Assembly (NCBI GenBank): GCA_002255365.1
Contig: NCBI01000005.1
Location: 42,392 to 106,391, forward strand
Reading direction: 5' to 3'
Length of the DNA: 64,000 bases
Origin: Chromatiales bacterium 21-64-14
Lineage (GTDB): Bacteria > Pseudomonadota > Gammaproteobacteria > 21-64-14
Shown here: in pieces, positions 53,944-62,477 of the stretch
Layout of the letters: each line of letters opens with the position of its first letter
Position numbering within the stretch: position 1 is the first letter of the stretch
The notes under the pieces: generated by a model
Databases searched by the model: none
Seen by the model: the letters and a program-made list of their open reading frames with translations, nothing else
Told to the model about the DNA's origin: nothing
Position numbers and translations under genes: made by a program

Positions 53944-54411
53944 TCAGTCGTGGGGACGGAGGTCGCCGCGCCGATGCACGGAGAGTCCCCAAATACCCAA
54001 CCCGCGGCTCCGCGCGACCTTCTCCAGCACCTGATATTCATAGGGCGCGTCCGGCAGAGCGGCGGCCCATCCCTGTTGGAGCAGCCATTTCGAGAGATTT
54101 TTCCCGCCGGCACGGCAGATCGCGACATAGCTGCCGTCCGGGTTTTGCGATTTGGTGTTGCAGTGGACAAAATTTGTTCCGATGTCGAACTTGAGCGCGA
54201 TTATGGCGCGCGGCCCGCACGACATCGGCCGTTCAAAGTCGTAGCAATCCTGCCCCGTCGGAGGGATCAGGATGCCATAGAGATGGATGGTGGCATTGCG
54301 GATGCTGAGGGTACCGTCATCGTTCACGAAGGCAAAGCTGTCGAAATCGGCGGCCTCCGTCCGTTGCGGAAGCAGGCACACCAACACCAGCGTAAGAAAC
54401 AGTGCGCGCAT
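53944..54411 (-). CDS. Thermonuclease-like (SNase-fold) secreted protein
   Basis: A 155-residue protein. A signal peptide (cut near EAA-D, residue 20-21) precedes an OB-fold nuclease-like domain. The C-terminal blocks CRAGGKNLSKWLLQQGWAAAL and ARSRGLGIWG match thermonuclease relatives. The usual catalytic Arg and Asp/Glu set is not convincing, so it may be an inactive or specialised form. ATG at 54411 is chosen; the long upstream frame (to 54630) is not supported. Confidence 0.75.
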   Translation of the reverse strand: MRALFLTLVLVCLLPQRTEAADFDSFAFVNDDGTLSIRNATIHLYGILIPPTGQDCYDFERPMSCGPRAIIALKFDIGTNFVHCNTKSQNPDGSYVAICRAGGKNLSKWLLQQGWAAALPDAPYEYQVLEKVARSRGLGIWGLSVHRRGDLRPHD

Positions 54412-54569
54412 ACCCGTATTGTAGCCCGGGAGCGATGGTCCCGGAACGCGGATGTGGGCCGAGGGTGGACGAGGAGTAGCGTAGTATCTTCGCAGTCGTC
54501 GTAGAACCGCGGCCGGACGGCGCCACTCGCGTTGCTTGGCTGTGACGGGCCGGCGGGAGGCGCGGATTT

Positions 54570-54926
54570 GTGAGTGCGGAAGACGGCGCGGATTACCAAT
54601 TCGAATGGGTCCTGCCGGGTGAGCAGGCACGGGTGCGTTTTGCCGGGGATTTCGAGGGGCGCGCGGTCCTCTGGCACATGACCCTCTACACCCTCGCTTG
54701 CTATGGACGGGGATCGGTCACGGCGTCTGGGCCACCAGCGCCCCTGCGCTCCTTCATGGAGATCCGCCAGGATGAGACCGGCACTTTCCGCCTGGAGGTG
54801 GGCCTCAATACCCCGATCCTCGATGAACCCGCCATCCGCAAGACCATCGTGATGATCCGCAATTACCGGCGCTTGAGCTGGGGGCGCCGGGAGTGGGGCG
54901 AGCCGATGGCCCCCGGGCCGGGCTGA
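54570..54926 (+). CDS. Small protein of unknown function
   Basis: A 118-residue soluble protein starting at GTG 54570, with GGGAGG about nine bases upstream. Sequence features are a strand-rich middle (RVRFAGDFEGRAVLWHMTLYTL) and a basic C-terminal segment (IVMIRNYRRLSWGRREWGEP). No catalytic motifs are visible. I do not recognise a family. Confidence 0.5.
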   Translation: MSAEDGADYQFEWVLPGEQARVRFAGDFEGRAVLWHMTLYTLACYGRGSVTASGPPAPLRSFMEIRQDETGTFRLEVGLNTPILDEPAIRKTIVMIRNYRRLSWGRREWGEPMAPGPG

Positions 54927-54997
54927 CGACGTGCCTGCCCGGCCCGGTCCACGTGGGCCGGGTTGTGGACACCCAAGGCCGTATCGGGTGATTTGCG

Positions 54998-55855
54998 CTA
55001 CTGGCCGGCCCAGGCCGCCTTCCGGCGTACCAGCCGTCCGGCGTGAAAGTCCGCCATAGCCTCTTCGATCTCCGCCCGCGTGTTCATGACGAAGGGCCCG
55101 TACTGCACGATGGGTTCCCCGAGGGGACGCCCCGCCACTAACAGGAAACCCGCCCCGCCGCCACCGGAGCGGACCTCCACCCGGTCCCCGGGGCCGAGCA
55201 CCGCGAGGGTGTGCCGGGGGATCGGGGTGCCGGCTACCACCGCCTCGCCCTCGAACCCATACACGAAGGCGTTGCGATCCGCGGCCAGGGGGGCTGCGAA
55301 AGTGGCGTTCGGCTCCAAAGTCACGTGCAGGTAACACACGTCGGTGTGGGGATCGTCCACGGGCCCCCGTTGGTCGTCATGAGTCCCGCTGAGGAGCCGG
55401 ATACGGGCCCCAGGCGCCTCGATCACCGGGATCGCCCGGGCCGCAAACTCCTGGTAGGCGGGGTCGCTCATCTTCTCGCGGGCGGGTAGGTTTACCCACA
55501 GCTGAAACCCGCGCATCACCCCCGCGCTCTGCTGAGGCATTTCCGAATGGATTACGCCGCTGGCGGCCTTCATCCACTGCACGCCCCCAGCGCGCAGGTC
55601 TCCGTGGTTGCCCATGCTGTCGCGGTGTTCCATGTGGCCTTCCAGCATATAGGTGACGGTGACGAAACCGCGGTGCGGATGGTCCGGAAAGCCAGCGATA
55701 TAGTCGTCCGGGTTCTCACTGGCGATATGGTCGAGCATCAGGAACGGGTCCAGGTTGCGCAACACCGGGGTGCCGAGCGTGCGATGGACGACCACCCCGG
55801 CGCCCTCGGTCACGGGCATGGCGTGGACCTGCTGGGTAATGGTGCGGGTGGGCAT
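54998..55855 (-). CDS. Pirin family protein
   Basis: A 285-residue bicupin. The pirin N-terminus GTPVLRNLDPFLMLDHIASE is followed by the metal site in FPDHPHRGFVTVTYMLEGHMEH, with two His, His and Glu as ligands. The second half (DTHDD-like CYLHVTLEPNATF) lacks them. Some relatives act as quercetin 2,3-dioxygenases. It is in the opposite direction to its upstream neighbour at 54570. ATG at 55855 has AGGAACC upstream. Confidence 0.92.
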   Translation of the reverse strand: MPTRTITQQVHAMPVTEGAGVVVHRTLGTPVLRNLDPFLMLDHIASENPDDYIAGFPDHPHRGFVTVTYMLEGHMEHRDSMGNHGDLRAGGVQWMKAASGVIHSEMPQQSAGVMRGFQLWVNLPAREKMSDPAYQEFAARAIPVIEAPGARIRLLSGTHDDQRGPVDDPHTDVCYLHVTLEPNATFAAPLAADRNAFVYGFEGEAVVAGTPIPRHTLAVLGPGDRVEVRSGGGGAGFLLVAGRPLGEPIVQYGPFVMNTRAEIEEAMADFHAGRLVRRKAAWAGQ

Positions 55856-56071
55856 GTCAGGGTTCCTCCAAGTGTAGGACGGGCCCGCTACCCAGGGCCG
55901 GTCCGAGGCGTCATGGTGTTACTGCGGCAGGGGGGAGTCGACGCAGTTTTTCGATCGACCCGGTCTCATCGTCCCCGCTACGCTCCGCGGGAGATCGAAA
56001 CCCGCGACTCGTTTTGCCACCCACCGCTACGTGGAGAGGACTCGCATCAGCCCCAGGGGTGCCGCCGGGCT

Positions 56072-56743
56072 TCAGGCGGCATCGTCCGTGCGTGCTACCG
56101 GCAGGTGCTCCAGCGCCGCGCCGAGCTGGGTGTGGGCGCGGCTTAGCGCGGATTCGCCCTGGGCCATCAAACGCTCGGCGGCGATCACCTCCACATCGGT
56201 GATGCCAAGGAAGCCGAGTATGTGGCGCAGATAGCGGATCGCGAAGTCGATTTCGCTGCCCACGGCGGTCCCCCCGGAGGCCACCATCAGATAGGCCTTA
56301 CGTCCCTGGAGCAGACCCACCGGTCCATTCTCAGTGTAGCGGAAGGTCAGTCGCGCCCGCGCCACCAAGTCGATCCAGGCCTTGAGGGCGGCAGGAACCC
56401 CGAAGTTGTAAACCGGAACCCCCATCACCAGCAGGTTTGCGTCCATCAATTCCTGCACCAGCGTGTCGGACTGGGCCAGCGCCGCACGCTGCGCCCCGGT
56501 GCGTTCCTCGGGGGCCGTGAAGTTCGCCTGGATCCAGGCCTCGTCCACGAACGGCAGCCCCGTCGCCACGTCCCGCACGGCGACTTGGGTGTGCGGATGA
56601 CGCGCCGTGAGGCCCTCAATGAACCGGTCGGTGAGCTGCCGGGACACGGACTCGCGGGTGCGCCCACTGGCGTCCACCCGCAACACCCGCAGGGGGGTGG
56701 AATAGTCGGTCGGTTGGGCGATTGGGTGCTGGATCCTACTCAT
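56072..56743 (-). CDS. azoR: FMN-dependent NADH-azoreductase (AzoR family)
   Basis: Flavin-dependent quinone/azo reductase of 223 residues. The FMN phosphate-binding segment LRVDASGRTRESVSRQLTDRF opens the fold; MGVPVYNFGVPAALKAWIDL and ASGGTAVGS contact the flavin. It is divergent from a LysR-type regulator with an operator between. The pairing suggests induction by quinones or azo compounds. Confidence 0.9.
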   Translation of the reverse strand: MSRIQHPIAQPTDYSTPLRVLRVDASGRTRESVSRQLTDRFIEGLTARHPHTQVAVRDVATGLPFVDEAWIQANFTAPEERTGAQRAALAQSDTLVQELMDANLLVMGVPVYNFGVPAALKAWIDLVARARLTFRYTENGPVGLLQGRKAYLMVASGGTAVGSEIDFAIRYLRHILGFLGITDVEVIAAERLMAQGESALSRAHTQLGAALEHLPVARTDDAA

Positions 56744-56858
56744 GGCGGTCTTCCTCCGATTCCGGGGCGGCGGCCCCGGGTTTGGGGCGCGTCACGGGGT
56801 GGGCTTGGGAGGCAGTCTGACAGTTGTCAATATGCAGAAAAACAGTTGATTTATGAAT

Positions 56859-56885
56859 ATATTGTTCGTAACTTACGAACAATAT
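56859..56885. promoter_or_regulatory. 27-base operator overlapping the lysR start codon
   Basis: A perfect inverted repeat of 13 bases per arm (ATATTGTTCGTAA and its complement) around one central C. Its right arm ends inside the ATG of the LysR gene (56884-56886). The A/T-rich dyad with T-N11-A is typical of LysR-type regulators. A bound protein would block both the lysR start and the azoR promoter. Confidence 0.75.
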
Positions 56886-57825
56886 GGATCGGTTTACCTA
56901 TATGCAGACGTTCTTGCGGGTGGTGGAAGCGGGGAGCATCACCGGAGCCGCGGACCGCATGGGGGTGGTGAAGTCCGTGGTGAGCCGCCGGCTCGCGGAT
57001 TTGGAAGCCCATCTCGGGGTAGAACTCTTCCACCGCACGACCCGGCGGCTCACGCTCACCGATACCGGGCGCAGCTTCTATGAACGGTGTGGGCGGATCC
57101 TGGCGGACCTGGAGGAAGCGGAGCAGGCGGTCAGCCGGGAACACGGGGCGTTGCGGGGCCGACTGCGGGTGGCCGCGCCCCATTCCTTCGGGTTGCGTCA
57201 CCTGACCCCCGCGATCACCGGGTTCATGACCCGGCATCCCGGGGTGGTCTTCGAGCTGGATTTCAACGATCGGCAGGTGGATCTGCTTCAAGAGGGCTTC
57301 GACATGGCGGTACGCATCGCGCGTCTCGCCGACTCCAGCCTCATCGCCCGGCGCATCGCGCCGATCCGACAGGTGGTGTGCGCGAGTCCGGCGTACTTGG
57401 CCCAGCACGGGGTGCCGCGCCAACCGGAAGACCTGAAGCGGCATGCGTGTCTGGCCTATGCCAATTCTCCGGAACCCGACACCTGGACCTACCGCACACC
57501 CGGTGGCGGCGAGGGTACGGTGACCGTGCCGGTCCATCTGGCGGCGAACAGTGGAGACTTCCTGACGGCGGCCGCCGTCGCCGGGCATGGCGTGGTACTG
57601 GAACCCACCTTCATCGTCTACGACGCAATCCGCCAGGGACGCCTGCGACCGGTGCTGGAGAACTACGAATGGCCGGGCATCAGCGCCTACGCGGTTTACC
57701 CCCATACCCGGCACCTCTCCAGCCGGGTGCGTGCGTTCGTGGACTTCCTGGTGGAATGCTTCGCCGGGGTTCCCTACTGGGACCGCCCGGCCCCTGGGGC
57801 GGGGGCGTCCCCCGGCCCGGCATGA
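56884..57825 (+). CDS. LysR-type transcriptional regulator
   Basis: A 313-residue LTTR. The N-terminal winged helix (MQTFLRVVEAGSITGAADRM, VVSRRLADLEAHLGVELFHRT) is followed by a two-lobed ligand-binding domain. The last third, ending in SSRVRAFVDFLVECF, is normal. There is no Shine-Dalgarno sequence before ATG 56884, which lies within the operator. It probably controls the divergent azoreductase and itself. Confidence 0.92.
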   Translation: MDRFTYMQTFLRVVEAGSITGAADRMGVVKSVVSRRLADLEAHLGVELFHRTTRRLTLTDTGRSFYERCGRILADLEEAEQAVSREHGALRGRLRVAAPHSFGLRHLTPAITGFMTRHPGVVFELDFNDRQVDLLQEGFDMAVRIARLADSSLIARRIAPIRQVVCASPAYLAQHGVPRQPEDLKRHACLAYANSPEPDTWTYRTPGGGEGTVTVPVHLAANSGDFLTAAAVAGHGVVLEPTFIVYDAIRQGRLRPVLENYEWPGISAYAVYPHTRHLSSRVRAFVDFLVECFAGVPYWDRPAPGAGASPGPA

Positions 57826-57976
57826 TGGCGCGCCGCGGTGGCTGTTCCCCTCGCCGTATCACGCCCCGACTCTGCTAAACTAAGCATCGGCCATTCTCTG
57901 GCCGCGCCGCGGGCGTCCCGCCTCCAGCGCATTTATAATCCCGGGCCCCGCCCGATTTTCCCAGGCTAGTACCGCA

Positions 57977-59797
57977 ATGATACGTAGGCTTGAGGACGTG
58001 CATGCGTCCCTGCGGGGACTCCACTCCTGGGCCGTTGCGTTTGGCGCACGGCTGCTCGCCCGTCTACAGATCCGCGAGACCCAGACCACCCTGGTGTGGG
58101 CCGGCCTAGTGGGGGGTATCGGCGCGCTCATGACGGTGCTGTTTCGGGCGTCCGTGCATTGGCTCGAAGTCTCCGTGCTTCATCACAGCAGCGCGAGCCT
58201 CGTGCAATCCGCCACCGCATTTCCCTGGTGGATCCGCCTGCTGTCGCCGATGATCGGGGGGCTGTTGGCTGGGCTGGTGCTTCAGTTCGGCATGCGCCTG
58301 GCGCCTGGGCAGAGTTCCACCGACTACATGGAGGCCATCGCCCTGGGGGACGGTGTAATCAGCGCGCGCGCGAGTCTGGTGAAGAGCGCTTCCTCCATGC
58401 TTACGGTCTCCACCGGCGGGTCCATCGGCCGCGAGGGTTCCATGGTACAGCTGGCGGCCATGGCCGCCTCCCTGGTCGGGCGGCTCGCGAAATTCTCGCA
58501 GCCGCGGTTGCGTCTGCTGGTCGCGTGCGGCGCCGCGGCCGGTATCGCATCCGCCTATAACGCGCCCATCGCCGGCGCGTTGTTCGTATCCGAGATCGTG
58601 CTGGGCAGCATCGCGATCGAGACCTTCGGGCCGTTGGTATTCGCATCCGTGGTGGCCAACGTTACGGTGCACCGCTTCTTCGGTTATCAGGCCATCTTCG
58701 CGGTACCGCCGTTTACCTTCGCCTCCAACTGGGACCTGCTGTTCTACGTGGCCCTGGGGCTGGTGGCGGGCGCCACGGCGCCCCGCTACCTGTGGCTGCT
58801 CGAGCGCTCCCGGGAGTGGTTCACCGGGATGCGCGTCCCACTGTTTCTGAAACTCGGGCTCGGCGGTTTCGTGGTAGGCGTGATATCCCTGGGCATTCCC
58901 GAGGTCTGGGGCAACGGATACAGCGTCATCGGCTCCGTACTGCATGGCCATTGGCTCTGGTTGATGCTGCTGGTGGTACTGCTCAGCAAGGTGCTGGCCA
59001 CTGCCGTCACCACCGGCTCCGGCGCGGTGGGCGGTGTGTTCACGCCGACCTTGTTCGTGGGCACCACCCTCGGCGCGCTCTTCGGTACCTTCCTCCACAT
59101 GCTCCTGCCGTCGATCACCTCGGTACCCAGCGCCTACGCGCTGGTGGGTATGGGCTCGTTTCTGGCCGCTACCACACACGCGCCGCTGACCGCCATCCTG
59201 ATGGTGTTCGAGATGACCAGTGACTACCAGATCGTGCTCCCCCTGATGCTGGGTTGCGTGGTGGGGCACTACACGGCGCGGCTCATCCGCGGCGACGCTA
59301 TCTACACGGAATCCCTGCGACGCAAACGCGAGGAACAGCCGCAGCCCCAGGTCATCGAGACCATCGATCACCTGATTGCGCCGAATCCGCCTGCGGTCCT
59401 GCTCACTGCCGGTTTCGAAGAGGTGACCCGTGCGTTCACCAGCCAACGGGTGAACTGCCTATACGTGGTGGATGGTGCCAACGCCTTCGAGGGGCTGGTC
59501 CCCTTGGCGGATATTACCCGCTACCTCACGGACCGCAGTTCCGCTGAGAACCTGGAGGCCGGCGATCTGGCCATGCGCAACGTGCCAACTCTACCGCCCG
59601 GCGCCAGCATCATGGAGGCGCTCGAGTGCTTCATGCAATTTCGCGGCGAACGGCTGCCGGTGGTGGCCGCTGACGGTAGCCGACGGTTGCTCGGTTCGGT
59701 TTCCAAGAGCGACCTTCTACTGGTGCTGCACACCAACCTCGATCAGGGCGGCGATCCCGAGGTGGTTCGCACGGCCCACGCCAGCGTGCGTACCTGA
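57977..59797 (+). CDS. ClC-type chloride channel or transporter with CBS domains
   Basis: A 606-residue protein with about twelve membrane helices. Conserved ClC elements are the GSIGREGS filter motif (usually GREGP), GIASAYNAPIAGALF, and GSGAVGGVFTPTLFVG. The C-terminal third has two CBS domains (FTSQRVNCLYVVDGANAFEG; FRGERLPVVAADGSRR). It is close to ClcB-type proteins with a CBS tail. The Ser in place of Pro at the filter could alter anion selectivity. No good ribosome-binding site precedes ATG 57977. Confidence 0.92.
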   Translation: MIRRLEDVHASLRGLHSWAVAFGARLLARLQIRETQTTLVWAGLVGGIGALMTVLFRASVHWLEVSVLHHSSASLVQSATAFPWWIRLLSPMIGGLLAGLVLQFGMRLAPGQSSTDYMEAIALGDGVISARASLVKSASSMLTVSTGGSIGREGSMVQLAAMAASLVGRLAKFSQPRLRLLVACGAAAGIASAYNAPIAGALFVSEIVLGSIAIETFGPLVFASVVANVTVHRFFGYQAIFAVPPFTFASNWDLLFYVALGLVAGATAPRYLWLLERSREWFTGMRVPLFLKLGLGGFVVGVISLGIPEVWGNGYSVIGSVLHGHWLWLMLLVVLLSKVLATAVTTGSGAVGGVFTPTLFVGTTLGALFGTFLHMLLPSITSVPSAYALVGMGSFLAATTHAPLTAILMVFEMTSDYQIVLPLMLGCVVGHYTARLIRGDAIYTESLRRKREEQPQPQVIETIDHLIAPNPPAVLLTAGFEEVTRAFTSQRVNCLYVVDGANAFEGLVPLADITRYLTDRSSAENLEAGDLAMRNVPTLPPGASIMEALECFMQFRGERLPVVAADGSRRLLGSVSKSDLLLVLHTNLDQGGDPEVVRTAHASVRT

Positions 59798-60131
59798 GGG
59801 GCCAGGCGCCTAGGCCGTGGCGCGACGCATGCGAACCCCATCGGGCCATCGAGGCCCGTTGCTGGGTATCCTCCATACGGCCCGGGCCTGATGGGATCTC
59901 GTCAATGCACACGTCTAGCGATGGCCAGCTCGCTGCGCCGCGGGTCGCGCCCGCTCCATTTTCCCGGCCCTTGCGCGTTCGGAAAATGACGGGCCGCGTT
60001 CCGGCGTGCGGCTTCGCAACCGCCCGTGAACCCTAGGAGTCTGTCGGACTTAGGACTGATCTACTGCGCGCTAACTCCGCACCCACGGTATACTCATTCC
60101 ACTGCGTGACCTGGCCATCCAGGAGACGGCG
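59798..60131. other. Intergenic region, about 330 bases
   Basis: No gene, repeat or clear terminator. A few short GC-rich dyads (near 59800-59815 and 59850-59890) could form hairpins. The next gene has AGGAG a few bases before its ATG. Confidence 0.35.
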
Positions 60132-60860
60132 ATGTATCCGAGCGGTATCAACTATTTCCCACTGGCGCTTCCGTTTTTCCTGTTCCTGCTGGTGGCCTTC
60201 ATCGTGCTGCTCGTTCTGCTGGAGGTGGGCGTGCTGCGCTACGCCTACGAACGCATCGGCATCGATCGCCGCTATGTGGCGAGCCTGCTGCTGCTGTCCC
60301 TGCTGGGCAGCTACATCAATATCCCAGTGGCGCAGCTTGCCGGCCACCAAGTCCTGTCTGGGCAGAGCGTGGATTTCTACGGCATGCGTTACGTGATCCC
60401 GATGGTGGTCGACTGGCCGGGCACGGTGATCGCCGTGAACGTGGGCGGCGCTTTGATTCCCACCGTCGTTTCACTGTACTTGGTAGTGAAGAATGGATTG
60501 TATCAGCCGGCCTTGGCGGGCATCGCCATCGTGGCCGCAGTCTGTCACTTCCTGGCGCATCCGGTGCCGGGGCTGGGTATCGCCGAGCCGGTATTCGTGC
60601 CGCCTGTGGTCACCGCCGCGGTCGCGCTGTTGCTTGCGCGGCGCCATGCTGCACCGCTCGCCTACATCAGTGGCAGCCTCGGCACGCTGATCGGTGCCGA
60701 CCTGCTAAACTTGGGAAAGATCCAGGGCTTGGGCGCGCCCGTCGCCTCCATCGGCGGCGCCGGCACCTTCGATGGTATTTTCATGACGGGTATTCTGGCA
60801 GTGGTGCTGGCGGGACTGGTGGGCCGGGCGCATTTGGCGCCCGGTGATTCTTACCGGTGA
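60132..60860 (+). CDS. DUF1614 family membrane protein
   Basis: A 242-residue integral membrane protein with seven or more hydrophobic segments. The pattern GSYINIPVAQL, VNVGGALIPTVVSLYLV, GIAEPVFVPPV and LIGADLLNLGKI matches DUF1614. AGGAG lies just upstream of ATG 60132. Function unknown. The next gene, DUF5062, starts 43 bases later, so they may share a transcript. Confidence 0.82.
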   Translation: MYPSGINYFPLALPFFLFLLVAFIVLLVLLEVGVLRYAYERIGIDRRYVASLLLLSLLGSYINIPVAQLAGHQVLSGQSVDFYGMRYVIPMVVDWPGTVIAVNVGGALIPTVVSLYLVVKNGLYQPALAGIAIVAAVCHFLAHPVPGLGIAEPVFVPPVVTAAVALLLARRHAAPLAYISGSLGTLIGADLLNLGKIQGLGAPVASIGGAGTFDGIFMTGILAVVLAGLVGRAHLAPGDSYR

Positions 60861-60903
60861 GATATCTCGGAACCCCGATGATACGGCAGCGGGTAGGGGC
60901 GGA

Positions 60904-61164
60904 ATGAAGAAACTCAGACATGAAACTGAACTCGTCAAGGCCGCGCTTGCCGCGGGAATGAAATATGGGGAGGATCGCGGTGCGGTGGAGTTCGAGCCCA
61001 CGGATTCCGCCAGCGAGAAGATCCTCTACGTCTATCGGTTGCTGGTTCACGACAAGCTGATCCAGCCACTGCCTGAGGATCAGGTATCGCAACAGAGCAT
61101 GCGGCATAAGCTGGCGCTCTGGTATGCGAAACAACTACCCGGTGATCACCCCCTTATGAACTAG
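60904..61164 (+). CDS. DUF5062 family protein
   Basis: An 86-residue protein (MKKLRHETELVKAALAAGMK, FEPTDSASEKILYVYRLLV, DKLIQPLPEDQV). This layout matches DUF5062, found in marine Gammaproteobacteria. ATG at 60904 has AGGGG upstream; the frame from 60844 is longer but begins in the DUF1614 gene. Function unknown. Confidence 0.75.
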   Translation: MKKLRHETELVKAALAAGMKYGEDRGAVEFEPTDSASEKILYVYRLLVHDKLIQPLPEDQVSQQSMRHKLALWYAKQLPGDHPLMN

Positions 61165-61294
61165 CGCGTGCGGGGCAAAATCCACACGGTTCCTGCTCCA
61201 CGGGAGCGGGCAGGGCCAGTCGACCCTGGGGGCCTGCGTCCTTGGCGTCGCCGCGACGGGGGGATGGGAAAATGCCGCCCACATAAAATTCTTC

Positions 61295-61322
61295 TTGCCA
61301 ACACCAGGAATTGGTGTATAGT
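61295..61322 (+). promoter_or_regulatory. Promoter of the cold-shock gene
   Basis: A -35 TTGCCA (61295-61300) and a -10 TATAGT (61317-61322) are 16 bases apart. Transcription would start near 61329, giving a 5' leader of about 125 bases, as in cspA genes. The spacer itself is an inverted repeat (ACACCA-GGAAT-TGGTGT), a possible operator. Confidence 0.6.
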
Positions 61323-61453
61323 CGCAACGCGTTGCAGTGCACTTCTTGCCGCCGGTTCGGAAGACCCCCTGTTGATCTGTGGTAACTCCCGCGCTTGATG
61401 CTCCCAGGAATGAACTGCAATTTATCGCAATTCAACTACATAGAGGTGTTACC

Positions 61454-61657
61454 GTGGCTACAGGCACTGTGAAATGGTTCAATGACGCAAAGGGCTTCGG
61501 CTTTATTACCCCCCAGGACGGCGGGAAGGACGTATTCGTACACCACTCCGCGATCCAGGGGAGCGGGTTCAAATCCCTGGCGGAAGGTCAGCAGGTGAAG
61601 TTTGAGGTCGAGCAGGGCCCGAAGGGTCCGTCGGCGGTCAATCTGCAGATCATCTAA
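61454..61657 (+). CDS. Cold shock protein, CspA family
   Basis: A 67-residue single cold-shock domain protein. RNP1 is KGFGFIT and RNP2 is VFVHHSAI, for single-stranded nucleic acid binding. The start is GTG at 61454, with AGAGGTG upstream. Regulation by the long leader and temperature is likely. It is followed by a strong terminator. Confidence 0.96.
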   Translation: MATGTVKWFNDAKGFGFITPQDGGKDVFVHHSAIQGSGFKSLAEGQQVKFEVEQGPKGPSAVNLQII

Positions 61658-61693
61658 GTTCAGTCATCTCCGGCGCATGCCGGTTGATTACTC

Positions 61694-61722
61694 AGGCCCC
61701 GCCCGATGGCGGGGCCTTTTTT
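61694..61722 (+). terminator. Rho-independent terminator after the cold-shock gene
   Basis: Perfect nine-base-pair stem (61695-61703 with 61708-61716), four-base loop, then six T (61717-61722). It begins 38 bases after the stop codon. Clear intrinsic terminator on the plus strand. Confidence 0.95.
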
Positions 61723-61810
61723 GTGCGGCCGTTCTGTGGTCGATATGGAGACGCTGGCCGATGGGGGCCACTTCCGACTGGCCGGAAGGGCCCGATACGG
61801 GTGGCCCGCA

Positions 61811-62260
61811 TCACTTCCGGCGGGTACCACGACGCTTGGCCTGTTGCGCAAGCATAGCGGGTACCAGTTCCCCATAGGGTAACGACTCGGCGTGGTCACC
61901 ACCGCATGTGGCCGCCTGGATGAGTTCGTGGATGTCGGGGGCGTCGCCCATGGATCCCGTGCCCAAACGCGCCTTCAGGCCGCGCAGTCCGCCACTTTGA
62001 ATCTTCAGGTAGACGCTGTGTGGGGTCGTGGTGAGATCGTCTTCCATACCTAGGGCGGGCAGGCCCACGGCCTTGAAGCAGTCGTATACCTGTCGGCAGA
62101 GGGTTAGCGCCGGTTCCGACCGGCAATGTATCTGCGGGGAATTGCGGGCGGTGACGGCTAGACCGAGATGGCAGACGAACTCTTCCGCGATGATCAGGTT
62201 TTGGAATGGGCATTTGGGCGCGGACACCGGTTTTACCTCCTGCGGGACGTGGTTTGACAA
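61811..62260 (-). CDS. Cysteine-containing protein of unknown function
   Basis: A 149-residue protein. Five cysteines lie in the N-terminal half (KCPFQNL, EEFVCHLGLA, IHCRSEPALTLCRQVYDCF), suggesting a metal or Fe-S site. The C-terminal half is polar, ending in basic residues (AQQAKRRGTRRK). I do not recognise a family. The gene converges on the cold-shock gene. ATG at 62260 has a purine-rich GGAGGTAAA upstream region. Confidence 0.55.
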   Translation of the reverse strand: MSNHVPQEVKPVSAPKCPFQNLIIAEEFVCHLGLAVTARNSPQIHCRSEPALTLCRQVYDCFKAVGLPALGMEDDLTTTPHSVYLKIQSGGLRGLKARLGTGSMGDAPDIHELIQAATCGGDHAESLPYGELVPAMLAQQAKRRGTRRK

Positions 62261-62477
62261 TTATCGCTGGAATTCGCCGCCCGGGCGGCGCGCACCACCA
62301 CCGCAAACGCCGGCGGCTTCCCGGCTGCGGAGCGGAAGCGGCTCGGCGCCAGCGAACGCGTCGTCGGGGCAACGGGGTCGCCGACCCCCGTGGTGCTTCC
62401 TGGGCCATGCGTTGTCATGAGCGCTGCGCTATGATCGGACCCAGAGACTCGCGAGTGCCAGTAGCGGTTCGTTGCCC

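Noticed and set aside
58106..59446. A 446-residue open frame antisense to the ClC gene
   Set aside because: Low-complexity shadow of a conserved membrane protein; no ribosome-binding site.
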